This document shows positions 1 through 5,015 of a stretch of DNA of 6,822 nucleotides, in pieces (positions within the stretch are counted from its first letter, which is position 1; every line of letters begins with the position of its first letter). The stretch comes from an uncultured Fretibacterium sp. (lineage in GTDB: Bacteria > Synergistota > Synergistia > Synergistales > Aminobacteriaceae): contig NZ_CALIAA010000016.1 in the NCBI RefSeq assembly GCF_938040765.1, forward strand, positions 1 through 6,822. Direction: 5' to 3'. A model generated the notes under the pieces. The model worked only from the letters and a program-made list of their open reading frames with translations. It was not told where the DNA came from and did not search any database. The position numbers and the translations under genes are program-made.

Positions 1-305
1 TCGAACTCGGCCAGGATGATCTCCTCGACTTTATAAACGTCCTCGGGAAAGCGGAGGAGAACCCGAACCGTAACCAGGTCCGACACGGCGTTCAGCCCCG
101 CATCCCCGTCGTCCCCCCGGGCGTTCAGAGCACGGACCAGATCTGCCGGGGCCTTGGCCCACCCCTCGATACTGTGAACCTCGATATCCTCCCGCTCGAT
201 CAGGTCCTGAACAAGATTGCGCACGCGCGAGGCATACTCCTCATAGAGGGAGAGTTTCTCGACATAGCTGATGCCCAGTTCGTCGACACGACGTCTATCC
301 AACAC
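1..305 (-). CDS. RelA/SpoT-like nucleotidyltransferase-fold protein, N-terminal part only
   Basis: The gene is truncated by the left edge of the window; 101 complete codons are visible and the frame has no stop. The fragment looks like the first half of a RelA/SpoT synthetase (Rel-Spo-like nucleotidyltransferase) domain, the fold that transfers pyrophosphate from ATP to GDP/GTP to make (p)ppGpp. Numbered from the GTG at 305, residues 14-40 form a helix rich in Y, E and R; residues 41-60 (IEVHSIEGWAKAPADLVRAL) align with the family's strand and R-x-K-x-x-x-S region; residues 76-101 (DLVTVRVLLRF, EDVYKVEEIILAEF) match the family's D-L-x-x-x-R-V strand and following helix. There is no room for an N-terminal HD hydrolase domain, so it resembles a small synthetase or another Rel-Spo-like protein rather than a full-length Rel. 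The usual R of R-x-K is W49 and the usual S is D55. The start is uncertain: GTG 305 has a weak GGACGG five bases upstream; TTG 302, GTG 311 and GTG 401 are in frame. Family assignment is by eye. Confidence 0.68.
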   Translation of the reverse strand, partial: MLDRRRVDELGISYVEKLSLYEEYASRVRNLVQDLIEREDIEVHSIEGWAKAPADLVRALNARGDDGDAGLNAVSDLVTVRVLLRFPEDVYKVEEIILAEF

Positions 306-417
306 AATCACCGTCCAAAAATGAACTGCACGCCCTGCAACCCATCGATCCGACCATTCATTCGCTCCAACTATCCATTCCAACCGTCCGCCCGCGTTCA
401 CGACTCACTCGGGTTAG

Positions 418-446
418 AGTATAACCCACGAAGAGCCTCTTGAAAA
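418..446 (-). promoter_or_regulatory. candidate sigma70-type promoter for the RelA/SpoT-like gene
   Basis: Read on the minus strand, TTTTCA (446-441, four of six matches to TTGACA) is separated by 17 bases from TATACT (423-418, five of six matches to TATAAT). Transcription would start near position 411 and give a leader of about 100 bases before the most likely start codon at 305. The -10 element lies inside a perfect 6-bp inverted repeat (GGGTTA 411-416, TAACCC 422-427), which could be an operator or a coincidence. It sits in the only sizeable gap of the window and points into the RelA/SpoT-like gene. No experiment is implied; this is a pattern match. Confidence 0.42.
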
Positions 447-482
447 GCACGGCTCCCGCCTCATCGGCCGCTCCGGGGAGCC
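443..482 (-). terminator. possible weak terminator hairpin
   Basis: A perfect 7-bp inverted repeat, GGCTCCC (451-457) with GGGAGCC (476-482), encloses an 18-base loop. Read in the minus-strand transcript, the second arm is followed after four bases by a run of four T (446-443). The short T-run, its offset from the stem and the long loop make it a weak terminator at best. It would stop transcripts coming from csaB before the RelA/SpoT-like gene, and its T-run overlaps the candidate -35 element. A further 7-bp repeat (CGGTGCG 483-489, CGCACCG 501-507) lies just upstream. Confidence 0.3.
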
Positions 483-516
483 CGGTGCGCCTCCCGCCCC
501 CGCACCGCGGAACCTC

Positions 517-545
517 GGGAAGCGCCGATCGAATCGGCGTTTCCC
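517..545 (-). terminator. strong hairpin directly after the csaB stop
   Basis: The sequence is an almost perfect inverted repeat: GGGAA (517-521) pairs with TTCCC (541-545) and CGCCGAT (523-529) with ATCGGCG (533-539) around a three-base loop. The pair 522/540 is a G-T wobble on the plus strand and an A-C mismatch in the minus-strand transcript. The arm begins at the base immediately after the csaB stop codon (548-546), as expected of an RNA 3' end structure. No T-tract follows on the minus strand, so it is not a classical intrinsic terminator; it may instead protect or help process the 3' end, or be one copy of a dispersed repeat. Confidence 0.45.
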
Positions 546-1568
546 TCAACCTTTCGACAAAAACGCACGGCAGAGCGCATCCACCTCCAAAACCACACCC
601 AGGCGGTCGAGCGGGGCCGGCGGACAGGGTTGGGGCAGCTCCTCCCCGGCACAGGGAACCCCGACAACCCTCGCGAAGGCCTCCACCTTGGGATCGTAGG
701 GCAGCACGGCAAGCGGCGTCCCCCACAGGGCGGAGAGCACGGCGAAGTGCAGGCGCATCCCTACCGCGGCGGACGCCCCCGGCCAGAGGCGCACGGCCTC
801 CTCGAGCCCCGCGACCCGCTCGATCCTATCGAGCCTGAGCCTCCCGGCCCCCTTCATGGCGTCAAGCAGGATCTCGTCCTCGCCCGACAGCGCCACGCCG
901 ACGACCTCGTCGGGAAAGTCCGCGGCGAGAGGCGCCGCCAGCCGGGCGAAGCGGTCCGCGTCCGGGGAGGGGCGCAGGTTGAGCAGGAGCCGCCCCGTTT
1001 TTTTCTCCGTCGACTCCACATCCTCCCCCGCGGTTCGCGGGATCTTCAACGTCAGGGCCAGATCCCCGCCACGCACGGCGGACAGCCCAAGACGGCCGGC
1101 CCATTCCATCGAGGGCGCATCCCTCAGGTGCAGGACGCGGCAGCCCCTCAGCGCATCCCGGGTCAGCCAGCGCGCCCCAGCGCTCCGCAGCGGTCCGATC
1201 GACTGCCCGAGGGCCCAGGGGACGGCCCCGCAGATGAGGGCCAAACGCACCAGCCCCCAGTACCAGAGACAGGATCGCAGGCTCGTCCCATCCTGAAAGA
1301 GCCCTCCGCCCCCCAGGAGCAGGGTCTCGCTCGACCGCAGCGCCGAGACGACGCCGCGCAGGCGCCAGCGGGAGACGGAATCGACCCCGAACGCGCGCCG
1401 GGAGCCCTCCGGATCGTTCGAGAGCATGACGACGTTTCCCCGCCCGACGCCCGCCCGCTCCAGGGCCTCCAGGGAGGCGCCGGCCAGAAGTTCGTCCCCC
1501 AGGTTGCCGAACCCATAGTAGCCGGCCAGGGCAACCCGATAGCGCCGGGCCCCTCCTTGCGGGGTCAT
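546..1568 (-). CDS. csaB: polysaccharide pyruvyl transferase, CsaB type
   Basis: A 340-residue cytoplasmic enzyme expected to transfer pyruvate from phosphoenolpyruvate onto a sugar of a wall polysaccharide as a ketal. In bacteria with SLH-domain S-layer proteins this pyruvylated polymer is the anchor. Family hallmarks occur in order: GYYGFGNLGDE at residues 16-26, GGGGLFQD at 86-93, GQSIGPL at 121-127, LRD at 148-150, GDLA at 168-171, VGMRLH at 269-274 followed by FAVLSA, and YDPKV at 291-295. The length fits the family and the protein appears complete, with two Rossmann-like halves and no signal peptide. ATG 1568 lies four bases beyond the stop of the DUF5693 gene, with only a weak GGCGGA eight bases upstream, so translational coupling is likely. 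The pyruvyl transferase fold is certain; that the acceptor is a secondary wall polymer for SLH proteins is inferred from the CsaB subfamily and from uppP and DUF5693 upstream. No SLH protein gene is visible in the window. Confidence 0.93.
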   Translation of the reverse strand: MTPQGGARRYRVALAGYYGFGNLGDELLAGASLEALERAGVGRGNVVMLSNDPEGSRRAFGVDSVSRWRLRGVVSALRSSETLLLGGGGLFQDGTSLRSCLWYWGLVRLALICGAVPWALGQSIGPLRSAGARWLTRDALRGCRVLHLRDAPSMEWAGRLGLSAVRGGDLALTLKIPRTAGEDVESTEKKTGRLLLNLRPSPDADRFARLAAPLAADFPDEVVGVALSGEDEILLDAMKGAGRLRLDRIERVAGLEEAVRLWPGASAAVGMRLHFAVLSALWGTPLAVLPYDPKVEAFARVVGVPCAGEELPQPCPPAPLDRLGVVLEVDALCRAFLSKG

Positions 1569-1572
1569 CGGG

Positions 1573-3480
1573 TCATTCCGCCAGGACGCGGAGCCGACGC
1601 CACAGGGGCAGCAGAATCCGGCCGACGGCCAGCACCACGACCGAGCCGAGAATCAGGCCCAGCCACAGGCCGTTGAATTCCCGAAGCAGGATGAAGGCGA
1701 TCGGCGTATGAAAGTGGCAGAAGCTGTTCACGACGGAGGAGAACCCCAAGGCCGCGCCGAGGCGGAGGAGCTCGCGGTAGCGCGCCCACAGGCCGTTTTT
1801 GACGGCAAAGGCAAGCAGCATCAGGCACGGATAGCCCAGGAAGACCTCCTTGCTGCGGGGACGGGCGACCAGCCACTGCTCCAGCGTCCCACGCACCCTG
1901 GCCTCGAAGCCGGGGATGAACCGAACGTTGTCGCTCCGGAACAGCATGATGCCCAGGAGGATCAGGAGCACTCCGCCCAGCATCAGCTCTCCCCAAAGCG
2001 GGGGACGGGACAGGAAGGCGTCCAGGGACTCCGGATGGACCCGGTTCTTCAGGTCATGCAGCAGCACCAGGAGCGGCGGGAGCAGAAGGGTGAGCTTGAC
2101 CCCCGAGAAGGTCCTCAGCCGCAGCATGTGGAGCGGGTCGCTGAAGAAGGCGGCCAAGGCGAGCCCCCCGATGACGGCGGCGAGGAAGCCGCAGAGGATC
2201 GGCCCCCATGGGGCAATCCGCGTCCGTCCCGAACTCATGGCCATCAAAGAGGCCTCCGTCACGATGAGCGGGGCGGCCAGCGCCCCCAGAAGACGGCCTG
2301 CGGCCGGGACCAATCGGATCAGAAACGCCCCACCCCCCGCGAGGAGAAAAAACACGGCGACGGAGGCCGGGCCGACCGTTTTCCCGGCCTCTCCATCCCC
2401 TCCGAGTCGCAGGGCATAGCGCCACAGGGCAAACAGGAACGCGGCGATAAGGGCATAGGCGGACAAAAACGACAACAAGCCCGAACGCCATCCCCCACCG
2501 GAAAAGAGGACGCGCGGCCATTCCATCCGGAATCCGTGCCCGCGCAGCTGCGCGGCCAAGGCGGCGACCTCCCCGGCGTAGGCGTCCAAGGTCGAGGTCG
2601 AATGCCCCAAGGGGGCCGACCGCAAAACCAGGAGCCGAACGGAGCGCTCCGCGGCCGCCCGAACCAGCCGCTCCAGCAGGGCCTGACGGCCGATGCTGCG
2701 CGCCAGGAGCTCCTCGTTCGTGACGCTGTGCAGGGTCAGGAGCGAGGGAAAGCTCAGGTTGTTCAGCTGCACCGCCCCAAGCTGCCGCGAGAATTCGACC
2801 GCGGCCACGGGAACCCCTCGTTTTTTCGGCTCGGCGGCGATGGGTCCCACGTCGGGATACCCCGTGACGCTCTCCCCCAAGGGGGTGACGGCGGCGATGG
2901 GATAGGCGTCCAGGACCTCGCCCAGCAGCCTGGCCGCCCCTTTCGTCTGCCATCCCAGGGAGGGCGCCGGCCTGTAATAGAGGGGCAGCCCCGACCGCAC
3001 TCCAGCCTCGAGCCCGGATATATCCGGAAGGATCCCCACGGTCCGCAGCATGATGAGCGGGACGGGGAGAAGGACATCGCCGCCCTCTGTGCCCTCCCCC
3101 ACCGCCTTGAGCCTCAGCCACTCCCCGGCCCTGCCGGCCTGAGGGAAGCCCTCCTGGACGGAAAGGCGCGTCAGCGCCGCGCCGTTTCCGCCGCCATGCA
3201 CCGCCGCCGCGGCGACGGGACCGACCCCATTGGCCGTGTCCTCGCCCGTCAGCTCGCTGACCATAAGCCCGCGCAGCCCTTTTTCCTTCAGAAGGGCGAG
3301 CGCCCCGTCGACGGACACCCCGGCCCCGAGAGCCAGAGGAACGATATCCCTGAAATCCGCGATGATCGCGACGTCCCTGTCCCCGCGCTCCAGACGCCAC
3401 CGCGGCAGAAGCCCCCACCCGGCGCATCCCAGGATCACGGCGGCCACCATCCCCGCAAAAAGACGACAGGATAACCTCAA
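1573..3480 (-). CDS. DUF5693 family membrane protein
   Basis: A protein of about 635 residues of unknown biochemical function. Numbered from TTG 3480, residues 9-25 are a signal-anchor-like helix after the basic start MRLSCRLF. Residues 26-332 form a soluble domain, probably extracytoplasmic, that begins with the family-like strand RDVAIIADFRDI (35-46) and has an alternating strand/helix character (for example residues 55-80 and 281-325). Residues about 333-626 hold roughly eight or nine hydrophobic segments (near 333-353, 371-390, 396-413, 425-446, 460-475, 497-514, 545-560, 574-590, 605-626), ending in a basic tail, WRRLRVLAE. No catalytic motif is recognised. DUF5693 genes next to csaB recur in other bacteria, as far as I recall, so a role in assembling, exporting or modifying the pyruvylated wall polymer is a reasonable inference, not shown. 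No ATG fits: ATG 3450 lies inside the anchor helix with GCGGGG abutting it. TTG 3480 has GGAGGTG eight to nine bases upstream; TTG 3504 is an alternative. The open frame upstream to 3780 lies within maf and is not expected to be translated. Confidence 0.85.
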   Translation of the reverse strand: MRLSCRLFAGMVAAVILGCAGWGLLPRWRLERGDRDVAIIADFRDIVPLALGAGVSVDGALALLKEKGLRGLMVSELTGEDTANGVGPVAAAAVHGGGNGAALTRLSVQEGFPQAGRAGEWLRLKAVGEGTEGGDVLLPVPLIMLRTVGILPDISGLEAGVRSGLPLYYRPAPSLGWQTKGAARLLGEVLDAYPIAAVTPLGESVTGYPDVGPIAAEPKKRGVPVAAVEFSRQLGAVQLNNLSFPSLLTLHSVTNEELLARSIGRQALLERLVRAAAERSVRLLVLRSAPLGHSTSTLDAYAGEVAALAAQLRGHGFRMEWPRVLFSGGGWRSGLLSFLSAYALIAAFLFALWRYALRLGGDGEAGKTVGPASVAVFFLLAGGGAFLIRLVPAAGRLLGALAAPLIVTEASLMAMSSGRTRIAPWGPILCGFLAAVIGGLALAAFFSDPLHMLRLRTFSGVKLTLLLPPLLVLLHDLKNRVHPESLDAFLSRPPLWGELMLGGVLLILLGIMLFRSDNVRFIPGFEARVRGTLEQWLVARPRSKEVFLGYPCLMLLAFAVKNGLWARYRELLRLGAALGFSSVVNSFCHFHTPIAFILLREFNGLWLGLILGSVVVLAVGRILLPLWRRLRVLAE

Positions 3481-3488
3481 GCCCCAGC

Positions 3489-3516
3489 ACCTCCGCAAAA
3501 ACAAAAATGATCCTCC
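3489..3516 (-). promoter_or_regulatory. two alternative Shine-Dalgarno sites for the DUF5693 gene
   Basis: On the minus strand GGAGG at 3516-3512 stands seven bases before TTG 3504, and GGAGGT at 3494-3489 stands eight bases before TTG 3480; both TTG codons are in the DUF5693 frame. The second site pairs more extensively with the 16S rRNA tail (GGAGGTG) and gives a compact signal anchor, so TTG 3480 is preferred. The first lies closer to the maf stop (3521-3519) and would add eight residues, including RRC, before the anchor. Confidence 0.6.
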
Positions 3517-3518
3517 GC

Positions 3519-4121
3519 TCAGAGCCTGGACCACAGACGTTCCAGGCTCAGCCCCACGGATTCCAGCAGCATTCCGAGACGACAGAGGGGGAGCCCGACG
3601 ACGTTGAAGTAATCCCCATCGATGCCGCTCACCAAAAGGGCGCCCCGGCCCTGGATGGCGTAGGAGCCCGCCTTGTCCATCCCCTCGCCGGTGGCGGCAT
3701 ACGCGGCGACCTCTCCGGGGGTCAGAGGACGGAAGCACACCTCCGTCCTCTCGACGGCGGAGGCCATGCGCCCGCTCCACCGCAGCGCAACCCCGGTCAG
3801 CACCTCGTGCCGGCGTCCCTGCAGGCGGGCCAGCATATTCCGGCTCTCGCCGAGGTCCGCGGGCTTCCCCAGGACCCGCCCATCCACCACCACGATGGTA
3901 TCCGCGGCCAGGACCAGCACGCCCTCCCCCACCTCGGGGGCCTCCGCCTTCAGACGCGCCAGGCGCTCACAGAGCGCCTCGGGGGCCTCGCCCGGCAGCG
4001 GGGACTCGTCCACCCTGGGGGCCGTCCACTCGAAACGCCAGTCGAGGTCCGCCAAAAGCGCGCGGCGTCTGGGACTGCCCGAGGCCAGGAGGATGGAGAG
4101 AGGCCCGTTCCCGATCCCCAT
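3519..4121 (-). CDS. maf: Maf-family nucleoside triphosphate pyrophosphatase
   Basis: A complete 200-residue cytoplasmic protein of the Maf/HAM1 fold, which hydrolyses certain nucleoside triphosphates to monophosphate and pyrophosphate. The family is thought to clean non-canonical or excess nucleotides, and Maf in Bacillus has also been linked to inhibition of septation. Visible signatures are LASGSPRR (residues 12-19, the phosphate-binding loop), AADTIVVVDG with D74 as the likely metal or base residue (72-81), LGKP with K86 (84-87), DKAGSYAIQGRG (149-160) and GDYFNVVGLPL (169-179). The arginines after SP, K86 and Q157 in the IQG motif are the residues typical of the YhdE-type, dTTP/UTP-preferring branch rather than the YceF (7-methyl-GTP) branch; the specificity is inferred from motifs only. 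ATG 4121 comes three bases after the uppP stop, so the two are almost surely co-transcribed and coupled. The length is ordinary for the family and no key residue is missing. Confidence 0.95.
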   Translation of the reverse strand: MGIGNGPLSILLASGSPRRRALLADLDWRFEWTAPRVDESPLPGEAPEALCERLARLKAEAPEVGEGVLVLAADTIVVVDGRVLGKPADLGESRNMLARLQGRRHEVLTGVALRWSGRMASAVERTEVCFRPLTPGEVAAYAATGEGMDKAGSYAIQGRGALLVSGIDGDYFNVVGLPLCRLGMLLESVGLSLERLWSRL

Positions 4122-4124
4122 GGA

Positions 4125-4949
4125 CTAAAACCCCAGCCCCACGCTGGAGACGATGACGAAGATCCCCAGGATCAGACAGTACAACCCGAAATAGACCCAC
4201 CGGCCGGAGAGCACGAGCCGACGCAGCAGGATCAGGGCCAGCCAGCCCAGGACGAAGGCCGCGAGGGCCGCCCAGACCCAGCCCTCGGGCAGGGAGCTCA
4301 GCCCCCCGCTTTTCCGGAGCCTCATGGCCTCCAGAAGGGAAGCGCCCAGGATGGCGGGGATCGAGATCAGGAAGGAAAAACGAAAGGCCTCGGCGACGGC
4401 CAGCCCCAGAAAGAGCCCCGCGGCTATCGTGGCGCCGGACCGGGAGACGCCGGGGAAGACGGCCAGTCCCTGCGCCAGCCCCACCAGAAGGGCCGTTCCG
4501 AGATACGGCCTCCTCTCCCCTTCCGGGAAAAGGGGGACGAGGAACAGCAGCCCCGCCGTCACCAGGAGGCCGCTCCCGACGGCGATCTGAGACTGCATCG
4601 CGGACTCGACGGCCCCCTTGAGCGGCAGGGCCGCGGCCCCCGTCGCCGCGGTGGCCGCGAGGACCGCCCACCCGTACCGCCAGCCCTCCTCACCGCGGGC
4701 ACTCCGCCGGACGCAGCCGCGGAACCACCCCGAGGCCAGGACGCAAAGATCCCGCCGGAAAAAGATCAGGACGGCGAGCAGCGTCGCGCAGTGCAGCAGG
4801 AGGTCGAAGGCCAGCAGCCCCTCTCCCCCCAGCCCGAAGCGGTTCTGAAGCAGGGCGAGGTGCCCGGAGCTGCTGACGGGAAGGAACTCGCACAGCCCCT
4901 GCACGACGCCAAGGATAAAAGTCTCCCAACGGAAATTCAGCATGACCAT
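4125..4949 (-). CDS. uppP: undecaprenyl-diphosphatase (BacA/UppP family)
   Basis: A 274-residue polytopic inner-membrane enzyme that removes a phosphate from undecaprenyl diphosphate, recycling the lipid carrier used for peptidoglycan and other wall polymers; overproduction of the family gives bacitracin resistance. The N-terminal catalytic motif is present as QGLCEFLPVSSSGHL (residues 17-31, with E21, the SSS stretch and H30). The second motif is PGVSRSGATI (166-175, with R170 in the position of the essential arginine), followed by the FSFLISIPAILGAS segment (191-204). Hydrophobic stretches alternate with short basic or acidic loops throughout, as expected for an eight-helix protein. Length and ends match the family. 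ATG 4949 has GGAG six bases upstream; ATG 4943 two codons later is a less well placed alternative. The gene follows rnj by 66 bases and precedes maf by three. Supplying lipid carrier fits with a wall-polymer role for the csaB end of the operon. Confidence 0.96.
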   Translation of the reverse strand: MVMLNFRWETFILGVVQGLCEFLPVSSSGHLALLQNRFGLGGEGLLAFDLLLHCATLLAVLIFFRRDLCVLASGWFRGCVRRSARGEEGWRYGWAVLAATAATGAAALPLKGAVESAMQSQIAVGSGLLVTAGLLFLVPLFPEGERRPYLGTALLVGLAQGLAVFPGVSRSGATIAAGLFLGLAVAEAFRFSFLISIPAILGASLLEAMRLRKSGGLSSLPEGWVWAALAAFVLGWLALILLRRLVLSGRWVYFGLYCLILGIFVIVSSVGLGF

Positions 4950-5015
4950 CCAGCTCTCCGAATCTCAATTTGGCTCTGCAATTCGCGCCCCCTAAGAAGG
5001 GGGAGGGGCCTGAGC
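4950..5015 (-). other. rnj-uppP spacer with small GC hairpin
   Basis: This 66-base spacer contains a 5-bp inverted repeat, CCCCC (4988-4992) and GGGGG (4999-5003), around a six-base loop. On the minus strand no T-tract follows, so termination is unlikely. The GGAG Shine-Dalgarno of uppP lies at its left end. I see no convincing promoter in it, so uppP is probably read through from rnj. Confidence 0.35.

Larger units (their letters stand above)
306..545. other. intergenic region between csaB and the RelA/SpoT-like gene
   Basis: This gap of about 240 bases separates the csaB stop codon from the next gene. It holds, in minus-strand order, a 29-base hairpin directly after csaB, two further inverted repeats, a candidate promoter, and a leader of roughly 100 bases. 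The leader part (306-404) is open in the frame of the downstream gene as far as a TGA at 407-405. Its translation is tryptophan-rich and lacks the codon pattern of the neighbours, so I treat it as untranslated. I see no separate gene on either strand that I can support; plus-strand frames here have no family resemblance and look like shadows. Confidence 0.6.

Noticed and set aside
174..443. Small plus-strand frame of 89 codons at the left end
   Set aside because: It overlaps the RelA/SpoT-like gene in antisense, has no recognisable domain and runs into the hairpin/promoter region.
630..1676. Open reading frame of 348 codons on the plus strand opposite csaB
   Set aside because: It overlaps csaB completely in antisense and extends over the DUF5693/csaB junction; csaB carries clear family motifs while this frame has none.
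1708..3474. Open reading frame of 588 codons on the plus strand opposite the DUF5693 gene
   Set aside because: Low-complexity, charged and Q/G/P-rich translation without family resemblance, opposite a membrane protein with clear hydrophobic helices; explained by GC bias.
2054..3490. Second minus-strand frame of 478 codons inside the DUF5693 gene
   Set aside because: Arginine- and glycine-rich out-of-frame translation with no hydrophobic segments; the other frame has the membrane architecture and family match.
3481..3780. N-terminal extension of the DUF5693 protein up to an ATG at 3780
   Set aside because: It would lie within the 3' part of maf, its translation is arginine-rich and unlike the family, and good Shine-Dalgarno/TTG pairs exist just after the maf stop.
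4988..5003. CCCCC-TAAGAA-GGGGG hairpin as an intrinsic terminator after rnj
   Set aside because: The stem is only 5 bp and no T-tract follows on the minus strand, so termination is not supported; kept only as part of the spacer description.
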